A stretch of DNA of 64,000 nucleotides from Streptomyces spongiicola (GTDB taxonomy: Bacteria; Actinomycetota; Actinomycetes; Streptomycetales; Streptomycetaceae). The DNA lies in NCBI RefSeq assembly GCF_003122365.1, contig NZ_CP029254.1, forward strand, positions 7,070,001 to 7,134,000, written 5' to 3'. Positions 1 through 8,703 of the stretch are shown here, piece by piece. Both the position numbers and the translations under genes were made by a program. Below the pieces are notes generated by a model, which worked only from the letters and a program-made list of their open reading frames with translations, did no database searches and had not been told where the DNA came from. Numbering within the stretch: the first letter of the stretch is position 1; every line of letters starts with the position of its first letter.

Positions 1-1829
1 GCCTTCATGAACGAGTACGTGTGCTCGTAGAACGCGAAGACCTCCTCGTACACCAGGTCGAAGGACACCTCGTCCTCGTCCTCGTCCTGGTCCCGGTCCG
101 TCCCGGCCAGCCGCCAGTCGTCGGGCAGCACCCGCACCGCCAGATACCCGGCGCCGGGCCAGTAGCCGAGGGTGTCGCCGTGGTCGTAGCCCAGCGCGGC
201 GGAGCCGGGCCGGTCCGGGTCGCACGGCAGGTCGTCCGGGCCGGTGGACAGCAGGACCCGGGCCGTCCCGGACGCCGCGCCCCGCAGGGTGAACCAGCCC
301 CGGCCCTCGTCGTCCGTGTCCAGAACACACGTGCTCGACCATCCACCGCCACCGCCACCGCCATCGCCACCGCCATCGCCACCGTCCCGCCGTCCCGCAC
401 GCACCCGGACGACGCCGACGTCCGAGCACCGCGCGTCGGGGGACGCCGCGACCGGGTCACGGGGCAGGGCCCGGGGGTTGAAGAACTGCCGCACGCCGAT
501 CCCCCCGACGGCGGCCGGCCGGCCCCGTACGAAGGACCGCACGAGCACCTCGGCGTCGTGGTCCGGGTCGTCCGCGTCCCTGGGGTGCTCCAGGATGAGG
601 GCCGCGTCGTCGGCCTGGACGTTGACCTCCTTCTCGCGCAGGTGCACCACGGGACCGCCGGGGCCGGTACCGACCAGGTGCAGCGCCTCCTCGGCGGCCT
701 CCCTCGCCGGCATCTCGACGGGGACCGTCACCAGGCCGCCGGCGAGGGCGTACGCCTCCCCGAGATAGGTCTGCCGGGGCACCCGGGCGACCAGCCGACC
801 GCTGTCCGCCGTCCGCAGCTCGAGATCGCCCATGTCGACCGGCCGGGCCTCGGCCCGGCCGTCCCGCACCGGGCCGGAGACGGGCATCGCGGTGATCATG
901 TTGAGCATGGCGTGGTCGTCCGTCAGATGCACGGTGAGGTTGTGCGGTCCCCCCGGCCCGGGGCGGCTCGGGACGAGCAGACGGCCCGCCGGGTAGGTGC
1001 GCGGCTCGCACGGCCGCCAGGGAGCGATGGTTCCGCGCAGCCGCCAGCGGCCCGGGCGGTCGGGGGCCTCGGGCGCGGACGCGTGGCCGAGCGCGAACTG
1101 CACGACCAGCCCTCCCGCTTCCCCGCAGGCCACCGTGTCCCGCAGGCGCCGTACGGCCGGTGAGACGGCCGCCTCGTCGAGCCAGGCCGGCTCGCCGTCC
1201 CCGGCGACGACGAACTGGTGGACCACGGACCGGCGCAGCCGCTTGGCCAGCCAGTGCTCCCCGACGTCCCGCACATGGTGGGTGTTGTGCCACCTCGGGG
1301 GGTGGAAACCGTGGACGTCGCCGGTGGCCATGTAGCCGACGTCGTGGGAGCGGCCGTCGCGCCCGAAGCAGAACTGTCCGACCATGAGGGTCGTCGTCCA
1401 GTCGGAGGCCGGGTCGACGTCGAAGACCCGCGCCCGGTTGACCGTGGTGCCGAGGTACTCGTTGTAGTGCCCCCACATGTCCACGGCGCGCCCGATCACC
1501 GGATCCCCGGTGTCCGGCTCGCCCGCGCGGCACTCGACCGCGGTGATCCGCGCGTCGACGGCGAAGTGCCCGTTGCCGGCGAAGTCCTCGCCCTTGGCCG
1601 CACTGAAGGGGCCGTCGTCCGCCGGCCGGCCGGTGCTGTCGTACCGCGGCCCGATCAGGTCGAGGTGGTCGTGGTACTCGCCCGGCGGACGGTGGGGCGG
1701 GAAGGGCTGCCCGTCGGCGGTGAGCGCCGTGTTCGTGGCCAGGTCGACGAGGCCGCTTCGGGCGCCGGTGGGGGCATGGGTGGTGGCGGTTCCGGCAAAG
1801 TGCAGCCGGGGCAGGTCGAAGACGCTCAC
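1..1829 (-). CDS. staD: Chromopyrrolic acid synthase (StaD/RebD/VioB family), N-terminal part
   Basis: Catalyses oxidative dimerisation of two indole-3-pyruvate imine molecules to chromopyrrolic acid, the indolocarbazole precursor. The visible 609 codons start at a GTG (1829-1827) overlapping the staO stop as GTGA and run off the left edge. The start reads VSVFDLPRLHFAGTATTHAP, closely like the VioB N-terminus, followed by the family landmarks DMWGHYNEYLGTTVNRAR and TYPAGRLL. The end, around YEEVFAFYEHTYSFM, is where the catalytic ferritin-like half begins in VioB, so that half is outside the window. Two low-complexity stretches are unusual: a Gly/Asp run encoded near 346-385 and an Asp/Glu run near 65-95. 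The family call is firm; staD rather than rebD rests on the neighbours staG and staN. Confidence 0.93.
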   Translation of the reverse strand, partial: MSVFDLPRLHFAGTATTHAPTGARSGLVDLATNTALTADGQPFPPHRPPGEYHDHLDLIGPRYDSTGRPADDGPFSAAKGEDFAGNGHFAVDARITAVECRAGEPDTGDPVIGRAVDMWGHYNEYLGTTVNRARVFDVDPASDWTTTLMVGQFCFGRDGRSHDVGYMATGDVHGFHPPRWHNTHHVRDVGEHWLAKRLRRSVVHQFVVAGDGEPAWLDEAAVSPAVRRLRDTVACGEAGGLVVQFALGHASAPEAPDRPGRWRLRGTIAPWRPCEPRTYPAGRLLVPSRPGPGGPHNLTVHLTDDHAMLNMITAMPVSGPVRDGRAEARPVDMGDLELRTADSGRLVARVPRQTYLGEAYALAGGLVTVPVEMPAREAAEEALHLVGTGPGGPVVHLREKEVNVQADDAALILEHPRDADDPDHDAEVLVRSFVRGRPAAVGGIGVRQFFNPRALPRDPVAASPDARCSDVGVVRVRAGRRDGGDGGGDGGGGGGGWSSTCVLDTDDEGRGWFTLRGAASGTARVLLSTGPDDLPCDPDRPGSAALGYDHGDTLGYWPGAGYLAVRVLPDDWRLAGTDRDQDEDEDEVSFDLVYEEVFAFYEHTYSFMK

Positions 1830-3340
1830 GCCGACCGCTCCGAGCGGCTCGGTCGGGCGGCGGCGAACACGCCCCTGGCACGGGGCTCGTACCACTCGAT
1901 CTCGTGCGCGGCGTCGATCGCCGACTCGATGGCGCCCTCGATCCACGCGGGCTTCGACGAGCAGTGCTCGCCGGCGAAGAAGAGGCCCCGCTGCGGCCGG
2001 GCGGCCTCGCGGCGCTCGGCCTCGCGGAGGGCGGCCTCCTGGCCCCATCGGACCGTGGCCGCTCCCCAGGACCATCGGCGTGCGCCCCAGGCCCGGCCCG
2101 CCACCCCCAGGACCATGCCCGGCCTGCGCAACTCCGGGTGCATCACGCTGAGTTCCCTGGTGACGAGGGCGTTCCGCTCGGCCTCGCCGAGCCGGGCGAG
2201 GGCGTCGGCGTCCGGGCCGATGGAGTAACTGGCGAGCAGCACCGCGCCGAGCGCGGGGTCGCCGTCGGCGGGCGGGTAGTACGTCTGCCGGACGTGGCCG
2301 CCGGTGAAGGAGGCGCCCCCGCTGATGCCGTCCTTCTCCCAGAAGGCCTCGCGGCAGTGGAAGGCGATCTTCGTCGCCGGCCAGTACTTCGTCTGGTGGA
2401 CGATATCCAGCTTGTCCTGGTCGAAGCCGGTCAGCCGCATCCTCCTGAGCACGGTGAACGGAATGGTGCACACCACGTAGTCACAGGTCCTGGTGACCGT
2501 CGTGGCGCCCTGGCGGATCCGCAGGTCCACCGCGTCGTCGCGCACGTCGATGCCCACGACCTCCCGGCCCAGCGAGATCCTGCCGCGGATCCGCGCGGCG
2601 AGCCGCCGGGGCAGCGCGTCCATGCCGTCCCGCAGCCGCACGATGCTGGAGCTGGTCTCGTCGAGCACGTCGTCGAGGAAGCGCTCCAGCCGGAGCGGGC
2701 AGGACGACCGTATTCGCGGGTGGTCGGCGAAGAAGGCGTGCAGGTCGATCCTGTTGTGCGCGGTACCGCACCGGTACGGCGTCAGGTCGATGTGGTCGAC
2801 GAGGTCGAGCAGTTCCACGCCGATGTCGTTGTGCAGCCCGTCGTAGAACTGGCGGGGTGCGATGGCCCTGATGCTGGCGTCCAGCCAGGCCCCGAACAGC
2901 AGGGTGTCCTGCCGGTAGTGCGCGCTCGGCAGCCCGGCGGCGAAATCGTCGACGAGGGTGTCGTGCGCCTCGCGCACCCGAAGGTATCCGGTGGGACCGG
3001 GCAGGTAGGCGGCGTCGTCGGAGAACAGCGTCCGGAACTCGCGGACCTGGTTCTGCAGGCCGAGTTCGGCGATGTAGTGCATGGTCAGCCGGTGCCCGGC
3101 GGGTATGCGCATCGCGCCGAGCTCGGCGAACGGCCCGGCCTCGCCGGCCCCGGCGAAGCGGTGGGTGTGAATACGGCCGCCCACCTCCCGGCTTCCCTCG
3201 ATGATCTGGACGTCGTGTCCGAGGCGTTCCAGTTCATAGGCGGTCACCAGACCGGCGATGCCGGCGCCGATGACGGTCACCTTCTTCGGTCCACCGATGG
3301 CGCCGTCCGGCCCGTCACTGTCCTGCAAGGGTGCCGTCAC
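1826..3340 (-). CDS. staO: FAD-dependent L-tryptophan oxidase (StaO/RebO type)
   Basis: Oxidises L-tryptophan to indole-3-pyruvate imine, the substrate of StaD encoded directly downstream with a 4-bp overlap. The 504-residue protein is a flavin amine oxidase: near residue 20 it has the dinucleotide-binding motif VIGAGIAGLVTAYELERLG followed by EGSREVGGRIHTHRF, and near the C-terminus the FAD-contacting FFAGEHCSSKPAWIEGAIES. The GTG start at 3340 was chosen because GGAGG lies six bases upstream and the sequence before it has no family similarity. Function as tryptophan oxidase is inferred from pairing with staD; the fold alone would also fit other L-amino acid oxidases. Confidence 0.92.
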   Translation of the reverse strand: MTAPLQDSDGPDGAIGGPKKVTVIGAGIAGLVTAYELERLGHDVQIIEGSREVGGRIHTHRFAGAGEAGPFAELGAMRIPAGHRLTMHYIAELGLQNQVREFRTLFSDDAAYLPGPTGYLRVREAHDTLVDDFAAGLPSAHYRQDTLLFGAWLDASIRAIAPRQFYDGLHNDIGVELLDLVDHIDLTPYRCGTAHNRIDLHAFFADHPRIRSSCPLRLERFLDDVLDETSSSIVRLRDGMDALPRRLAARIRGRISLGREVVGIDVRDDAVDLRIRQGATTVTRTCDYVVCTIPFTVLRRMRLTGFDQDKLDIVHQTKYWPATKIAFHCREAFWEKDGISGGASFTGGHVRQTYYPPADGDPALGAVLLASYSIGPDADALARLGEAERNALVTRELSVMHPELRRPGMVLGVAGRAWGARRWSWGAATVRWGQEAALREAERREAARPQRGLFFAGEHCSSKPAWIEGAIESAIDAAHEIEWYEPRARGVFAAARPSRSERSA

Positions 3341-3683
3341 AGGTTTCCTCCAGTACGCGAAGTCCGAGGCCGGGCTGGGTGGGATGAACGCGGCGCCTCT
3401 CCGTGTCCCGAAGGGGCGATGCCGGGGATTGCGCATCGGCCATTCTTCGGGTGACGCAACCGCGTCCGTATCCCCCGGCGGACCCGGGCGCGAGTGGTTC
3501 GGCGAGCCGTCCGCCGGCGTGAACGGGGCGGCGTGGCGGCGCCATCCTGCGCGAGTGCGCGGGGTTTTCCCGCCGCCGCGATCCAGCCCCCCGGCAGGGT
3601 GATGCTGGCGTGCGTGGGCGGTCGGCCCCCGTCCCGCGGGGACCAGGGCCACCGACGCAATCCGCGAGACGCCTGAGGAGGCG
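3341..3683. promoter_or_regulatory. Divergent promoter region between staO and staG
   Basis: These 343 bases separate the left-going staO-staD operon from the right-going staG-staN(-staA-staB) operon and contain no gene I can support. Both transcription units must start here, so it is the most likely binding region for the LuxR-type activator StaR. A good ribosome-binding site, GAGGAGG, sits just before the staG ATG, and GGAGG before the staO GTG. I could not pick confident -35/-10 boxes. Confidence 0.6.
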
Positions 3684-4997
3684 ATGTTGACGCGCGTGCT
3701 GATCGCTACCACACCGGCACAGGGACACGTCGTGAGCATGCTCGAGGTCGCATGCGAACTGACCCGGCGCGGCCACGAGGTGCGGTGGTACACCGGCCGG
3801 GCCTTCCGGCGGCAGGTGGAACAGACCGGGGCGCACTTCGAACCCATGCACCCCGAGGTCGACTTCGGCGGCAGCAGCCGCGAGGAGGCCTACCCCGACC
3901 ACGCGGGGCTGTCCGGACTCGCGAACTTCAAGACCGGAGTCCGCGACATCTTCTACCGGACCGCACCGCGCCAGATGGGCGACCTCCTGGCGGTCCTCCG
4001 ACGGTTCCCGGCGGACTGCGTACTCGCCGACGACATGTGCTACGGCGCCTGCTTCGCGAGCGAGCGCACCGGCATCCCGCTCGCGTGGCTGGCCAATTCG
4101 GTCTACATCCTGGGCAGCAGGGACACCGCCCCGCTCGGCCGGGGGCTGGGGCCGAGCTCGTCGCGGCTCGGCCGGGCACGCAACGCACTGCTCCGCTTCG
4201 TCTCGGACCAGGTGGTGATGCGGGACCTGCGCCGGGAGGCCGACCGGGTCCGGGCCTCCGTGGACCTGCCGAGGCTGAACACCCCCGCCATGGAGAACAT
4301 CGCCCGTCCGCCCGCGCTCTATCTGCTGGGCACCGTACCGTCCTTCGAGTTCCCCCGCGGCGATCTGCTCCCGGGCACCCATTTCGTGGGCCCCCTCCTC
4401 GGGCTGCCCCCGGAGGACTTCGACCCGCCCGCCTGGTGGGAGGACCTGCACGGCGGCCGGCCGGTGGTACTGATCACCCAGGGCACCACCGCCAACGACG
4501 TCGAGGGGATGCTCGTCCCGGCCGTACGGGCCCTGGCCGACCAGGACGTCCTCTTCGTGGTCACCACCGGGACGGACCTGGACGTCGACCGGCTCCGGCC
4601 GCTTCCGGACAACGTACGCCTGGAGCGGTTCATCCCCTACCACCATCTGCTGCCGCACGTGGACGTGATGGTGACCAACGGCGGCTACAACGGTGTCAAC
4701 GCGGCCCTCGCCCAGGGGGTGCCCCTGGTCGTCGTACCGGGCTCGGAGGAGAAGCCCGACGTGGCCGCGCGCGTCAAGTGGGCCGGCGCCGGCGTCGTCC
4801 TCGAACGGCCCGTGTCGAGGGCCGGCCTGCGGGACGCGGTGGCCACCGTGCTCCACGACGGCGGCCACCGGCGGAGGGCACGCGCACTGGCCCGGGAGCA
4901 CCAGGGCTGCGACGCCCCGCGACGGGCCGCCGATCTCATCGAGTCCATGGCCGATTCCCAGGGCCAGATCCCCACCGGCGGAGGTATCACACGGTGA
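3684..4997 (+). CDS. staG: Indolocarbazole N-glycosyltransferase (MGT family)
   Basis: A 437-residue GT1/MGT-type glycosyltransferase expected to attach the dTDP-deoxysugar to one indole nitrogen of the aglycone. The N-terminus (VLIATTPAQGHVVSMLEVAC) is the acceptor half of the GT-B fold. The C-terminal half has the nucleotide-sugar signature TNGGYNGVNAALAQGVPLVV followed by PGSEEKPDVAARVKWAGAGV. The ATG at 3684 follows GAGGAGG by two bases. Its TGA overlaps the GTG of staN, so the two are translationally coupled. Identity as StaG follows from synteny with staO-staD on one side and staN-staA-staB on the other. Confidence 0.93.
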   Translation: MLTRVLIATTPAQGHVVSMLEVACELTRRGHEVRWYTGRAFRRQVEQTGAHFEPMHPEVDFGGSSREEAYPDHAGLSGLANFKTGVRDIFYRTAPRQMGDLLAVLRRFPADCVLADDMCYGACFASERTGIPLAWLANSVYILGSRDTAPLGRGLGPSSSRLGRARNALLRFVSDQVVMRDLRREADRVRASVDLPRLNTPAMENIARPPALYLLGTVPSFEFPRGDLLPGTHFVGPLLGLPPEDFDPPAWWEDLHGGRPVVLITQGTTANDVEGMLVPAVRALADQDVLFVVTTGTDLDVDRLRPLPDNVRLERFIPYHHLLPHVDVMVTNGGYNGVNAALAQGVPLVVVPGSEEKPDVAARVKWAGAGVVLERPVSRAGLRDAVATVLHDGGHRRRARALAREHQGCDAPRRAADLIESMADSQGQIPTGGGITR

Positions 4998-6214
4998 ACA
5001 CCACGAGGACCGACCTCAAGGAAGCCCCCGAGACCAGCATGCCCGTGGACCCGGGTCCCTTCGACTGCATGCCGGAACTGCTGGCCGCAGCGCGCGTGGC
5101 GCCGGTCGTCCGCATCCCCTACCTCGGCGAGCACGCCTGGGTCGTCTGCGACCCCGAGCTGGTGCGGACCGCGCTCGCCCATCCCAGGATGGCCAAGGAC
5201 ATCACCCTGGTCCCCGACTTCATGCGCCGGCCCGGTCTGATGGTGGGATCGCAGCCGCCCCCGGAGTACGCCCGCGCCATGATCATGAGCGACGGCGCGG
5301 ACCATGCCCGGATCCGGCGGGTGCACCAGCCGGTGCTGAGCCCGCGCAACACCGAGAAGTGGGGCGAACGGGTCGGCGTCAAGGTCGGTGGATTCCTCAC
5401 CGAGCTGGAGCAGTCGCGATCCGCCGGGTCCGCCGGGGTCGACGTGGTCACCGACTACACCCACCGGGTCCCGCTGGCCTTCATCTCCGAGATGCTCGGC
5501 CTGCCCCTGGAAGCCGAGCGGCGGCTGCGGAGCATCACCGACGTCATGCTCTACTCCTCCGACTACCCCGCACGCCGCGAGGCGGTCGGCGCGCTGTTCG
5601 GGGCGGTCGAGGGCTGGGTGAAGGACCCCGCCCCGCTGCGGGAGGGTGTGATCACGGGCTTCCTGGCCGCGGCGGACGGGCCGGACGCCGTCACCGAGGG
5701 CGAGGTCGTCGTCTGGACCGTGGGCATGATCATCACCGGCTACGAGACGACCGGGAGCCTGATCTCCGCCTCGCTGTACGAGGCGCTGCGCCGGCCCCCG
5801 GAGGAGCGGCCGCAGTCCGAGGAGGACATCAGGGGCTGGATCGAGGAGGCCCTCCGGGTCCATCCGCCGTTCCCGCATCCCACCTGGCGCTTCCCCACCG
5901 AGGACATCGACCTCGGCGGCTATCTGATCCCCAAGGGTGCCCCGGTGCAGGTCAGCATCGCGGCGGCGAACCGCGGGCCGGACGAGGGCGCCGACAGCTT
6001 CGAGGCGGCCCGCGCCGGGCACGGCCACCTCAGCTTCGGCCTGGGCATGCACTACTGCATCGGCGCCTCGCTGGTCCGCCTGGAGGCACAGATCGCCGTA
6101 CGGGAGTTCCTGCGCCGCTTCCCGAAGGCGCGCCTCACCGGTGAGGACGCCGTCGTGTGGGAGTCGGAGTGGATGATCCGGCGGCTGAGCACCCTGCCCG
6201 CCGTACTGAACTGA
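4994..6214 (+). CDS. staN: Cytochrome P450 forming the second C-N sugar bond (StaN type)
   Basis: In staurosporine biosynthesis StaN joins the second indole nitrogen to the sugar. This 406-residue bacterial class I P450 has its I-helix motif as TGYETTGS, the ExxR element in EEALRVHPP, and a heme loop FGLGMHYCIGASLVRLEAQI with Cys355 as ligand. It is therefore a catalytic P450, unlike the heme-less P450-like helpers that accompany some glycosyltransferases. The GTG start overlaps the staG stop as GTGA. Its presence argues for a staurosporine or K-252a type of double N-glycosidic product rather than rebeccamycin, which has a single sugar bond. Confidence 0.9.
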   Translation: MNTTRTDLKEAPETSMPVDPGPFDCMPELLAAARVAPVVRIPYLGEHAWVVCDPELVRTALAHPRMAKDITLVPDFMRRPGLMVGSQPPPEYARAMIMSDGADHARIRRVHQPVLSPRNTEKWGERVGVKVGGFLTELEQSRSAGSAGVDVVTDYTHRVPLAFISEMLGLPLEAERRLRSITDVMLYSSDYPARREAVGALFGAVEGWVKDPAPLREGVITGFLAAADGPDAVTEGEVVVWTVGMIITGYETTGSLISASLYEALRRPPEERPQSEEDIRGWIEEALRVHPPFPHPTWRFPTEDIDLGGYLIPKGAPVQVSIAAANRGPDEGADSFEAARAGHGHLSFGLGMHYCIGASLVRLEAQIAVREFLRRFPKARLTGEDAVVWESEWMIRRLSTLPAVLN

Positions 6215-6227
6215 CGACGTGCCCACC

Positions 6228-6269
6228 GGCGTCCTTCCCGCCTCCCGGCACCGGGAGGCGGGGGACGCC
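6228..6269 (+). terminator. Strong GC hairpin after staN
   Basis: A long inverted repeat begins GGCGTCC..CCCGCCTCCCGG, turns in CAC, and returns CCGGGAGGCGGG..GGACGCC, directly after the staN stop. It is followed by about 145 bases without a gene before staA. There is no T tract, as is usual for Streptomyces terminators. It could end staG-staN transcripts or only reduce read-through into staA-staB. Confidence 0.6.
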
Positions 6270-6414
6270 GTACGGGGCGCCCGGCCCCGTGCCGACCGCC
6301 CCGAGGACCCGGCCACCGGGCGCTCACCCGGGCGGCCCGGGCATCCAGCCCTTCCAGACGAGTTGGGGAGACGATGACTCCTGCCCTTGCGGCCGACCTA
6401 CCGGCGGGGCGCCG

Positions 6415-7479
6415 ATGAAGGCGCTCGTGCTCGCCGGCGGCTCCGGTTCCCGGCTGCGGCCGATCACCCATACGTCGGCGAAACAGCTCGTGCCCGTCGC
6501 CAACAAGCCGGTCCTCTTCTACGGCCTCGAATCGATCGCCTCGGCGGGCGTCCGCGAGGTCGGCATCGTCGTCGGCGACACGGCAGCCGAGATCGAGGCC
6601 GCGGTCGGCGACGGATCGCGCTTCGGTCTGGACGTCACCTACCTCCCGCAGGAGGCACCGCTGGGGCTCGCCCACGCCGTGCGGGTCGCCCGGGACTACC
6701 TCGGCGACGACGACTTCGTGATGTACCTGGGCGACAACTTCATCGTCGGAGGCATCGGCACGCTCGTGGACCGCTTCCGGGCGAACCGCCCGGACGCCCA
6801 GATCCTGCTGACCCGGGTGTCGGACCCGCGTGCGTTCGGCGTGGTGGAACTCGACGACGGCGGCCGGGTCACCGGCCTGGAGGAGAAGCCGGAGCATCCG
6901 AAGAGCGACCTCGCGCTGGTCGGCGTCTACATGTTCACCGCCCGGGTGCACGACGCGGTGGACCGGCTCGAACCCTCGTGGCGCGGGGAGCTGGAGATCA
7001 CGGACGCGATCCAGGAGCTGATCGACTCGGGCTGCCGCGTGGAGTCGGCGCCGGTCTCCGGCTACTGGAAGGACACCGGCAACGTCGCCGACATGCTGGA
7101 GGTCAACCGCCTGGTCCTGGACGGCGTCGAGACGGACTGCTCGGGCGAGGTCGAGTCCAGCGAGCTGGTCGGCCGGGTGGTGATCGAGAAGGGCGCGACC
7201 GTCACGGGATCGCGGATCGTCGGTCCCGCGGTCGTCGCGGCGGGTGCACGCATCCACAACTCCTACATCGGCCCGTTCACCTCCATCGACAGCGGATGCT
7301 CGGTCGTCGACAGCGAGGTCGAGTACTCCATCGTGCTGCGCGGGGCGTCCATCGCCGGGGTGCGGCGCGTGGAGCGCTCGCTGATCGGACGCGAGGTCGA
7401 GGTGACGTCGTCACCCCGGGCCCTGCGGTCCCACCGCCTCGTCCTCGGCGACCACAGCAAGGTGCAGGTGGCGTCATGA
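6415..7479 (+). CDS. staA: Glucose-1-phosphate thymidylyltransferase, long form
   Basis: Makes dTDP-glucose from glucose-1-phosphate and dTTP, the first step to the staurosporine amino sugar. The 354-residue protein has the signature LVLAGGSGSRLRPITHTSAK at the N-terminus and a C-terminal left-handed beta-helix of hexapeptide-like repeats (from about residue 240), which marks the long antibiotic-cluster type (StrD/StaA/AcbA) rather than short RmlA. The ATG at 6415 is where family similarity begins. It overlaps staB by ATGA. A second gene of the same type, serving the acarbose-like cluster, lies at 37292. Confidence 0.93.
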   Translation: MKALVLAGGSGSRLRPITHTSAKQLVPVANKPVLFYGLESIASAGVREVGIVVGDTAAEIEAAVGDGSRFGLDVTYLPQEAPLGLAHAVRVARDYLGDDDFVMYLGDNFIVGGIGTLVDRFRANRPDAQILLTRVSDPRAFGVVELDDGGRVTGLEEKPEHPKSDLALVGVYMFTARVHDAVDRLEPSWRGELEITDAIQELIDSGCRVESAPVSGYWKDTGNVADMLEVNRLVLDGVETDCSGEVESSELVGRVVIEKGATVTGSRIVGPAVVAAGARIHNSYIGPFTSIDSGCSVVDSEVEYSIVLRGASIAGVRRVERSLIGREVEVTSSPRALRSHRLVLGDHSKVQVAS

Positions 7480-8429
7480 GAATCCTCGTGACCGGCGGCG
7501 CCGGTTTCATCGGCTCCCACTTCGTACGGTCCTTCGCCGGCGAGGACGAGCTGACCGTCGTCGACAAGCTGACCTACGCCGGGAACCCGGCCGGCCTGGC
7601 GGCCGTGGAGGACCGCCTCACGTTCGTACACGGCGACATCTGCGACGCGGCGCTCATGGCCGAGGTGGTTCCCGGCCACGACGCCGTCGTCAACTTCGCC
7701 GCCGAGTCGCACGTTGACCGGTCGATCGCCGGCGCGGAGGAGTTCGTCCGCACCAACGTCCTCGGCGTGCAGGCCCTCATGCAGGCCTGCCTCGACGCGG
7801 GCGTCCCGAGAATCGTCCACGTCTCCACCGACGAGGTGTACGGCAGCATCGACAGCGGGTCCTGGGACGAAACCGCCCCGCTCAGCCCCAACTCCCCCTA
7901 CGCCGCATCCAAGGCCGGCGGTGATCTGATCGCACTCGCCTACGCCCGCACCCACGGGCTGCCGGTCAGCATCACCCGCTGCGGCAACAACTACGGGCCG
8001 TACCAGTACCCGGAGAAGGTCGTCCCGCTCTTCGTCACCAACCTCCTCGACGGCCTGACCGTCCCGCTCTACGGCGACGGCACCAACGTGCGCGACTGGA
8101 TCCATGTGGCCGACCACTGCCGAGCCGTCCGGCTGGTCGCCGACCGAGGGGAACCCGGAGAGGTCTACCACGTCGCCGGCACCGCCGAGCTGACCAATCT
8201 GGAACTCACCGCCCGGCTGCTCGACGCACTGGGCGCCGACCCGCGACTCGTCGAGCGGGTCCCGGACCGCAAGGCCCACGACCGCCGCTACTCCTTGGCC
8301 GACGCCAAGTTGCGGGCACTCGGGTACGCCCCGTCCACCCCCTTCGACAAGGGTCTGGCCGAGACCGTCGAGTGGTACACGACCCACCGCGAGTGGTGGG
8401 AGCCGCTGAAGAGGCGCGGGACCCCCTGA
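7476..8429 (+). CDS. staB: dTDP-glucose 4,6-dehydratase
   Basis: Converts dTDP-glucose to dTDP-4-keto-6-deoxyglucose. The 317-residue extended SDR shows the NAD motif VTGGAGFIGSHFVRSF, the active-site segment STDEVYG, and the YAASKAGGD catalytic Tyr/Lys region. It is coupled to staA through an ATGA overlap and ends just before the convergent terminator shared with staR. Later steps to the methylated amino sugar would be encoded by genes left of the window. RmlB of primary metabolism is excluded by context, not by sequence. Confidence 0.93.
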   Translation: MRILVTGGAGFIGSHFVRSFAGEDELTVVDKLTYAGNPAGLAAVEDRLTFVHGDICDAALMAEVVPGHDAVVNFAAESHVDRSIAGAEEFVRTNVLGVQALMQACLDAGVPRIVHVSTDEVYGSIDSGSWDETAPLSPNSPYAASKAGGDLIALAYARTHGLPVSITRCGNNYGPYQYPEKVVPLFVTNLLDGLTVPLYGDGTNVRDWIHVADHCRAVRLVADRGEPGEVYHVAGTAELTNLELTARLLDALGADPRLVERVPDRKAHDRRYSLADAKLRALGYAPSTPFDKGLAETVEWYTTHREWWEPLKRRGTP

Positions 8430-8516
8430 GGTGCGAGGGCCCGACGGCGAAACGGGGCCGTGCCGACCGGCTGCTCCGCAGCGGGGGTCCCCTCGGCGCG
8501 GGCGCGGGCGCGGGGG

Positions 8517-8560
8517 CGCCAAGACCGCCAAGACCCGTGTTGGCCGTGGCGGTCTTGGCG
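8517..8560. terminator. Bidirectional terminator between staB and staR
   Basis: A perfect 14-bp stem, CGCCAAGACCGCCA (8517-8530) and its complement TGGCGGTCTTGGCG (8547-8560), flanks a 16-base loop midway between the convergent staB and staR. The flanks carry repeated GCGCGGGC units on both sides that could extend the structure. The position suits a terminator acting on both strands. The rest of 8430-8703 contains no supportable gene. Confidence 0.75.
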
Positions 8561-8703
8561 CGGGCGCGGGCGCGAGCGGGGGCGGAAGGGGAGGGAGGGA
8601 GCGCACACGAAGGAGCCGATGCCGCCCCGCCACCAGGGGGCGCCGCCGCCCGGCGACACGAAGCTGCCTGCCGGACGGCTGTCGCGGCCCTGGGGGCGAA
8701 GCG

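Noticed and set aside
21..1163. Long plus-strand open frame opposite staD
   Set aside because: It mirrors the staD gene; its protein is Val/Arg/Gly-rich without any family similarity, while the minus-strand frame matches VioB/RebD along its length.
4994..6214. Heme-less P450-like helper of the glycosyltransferase (DesVIII type)
   Set aside because: The heme cysteine, ExxR and I-helix threonine are all present, so it is a catalytic P450.
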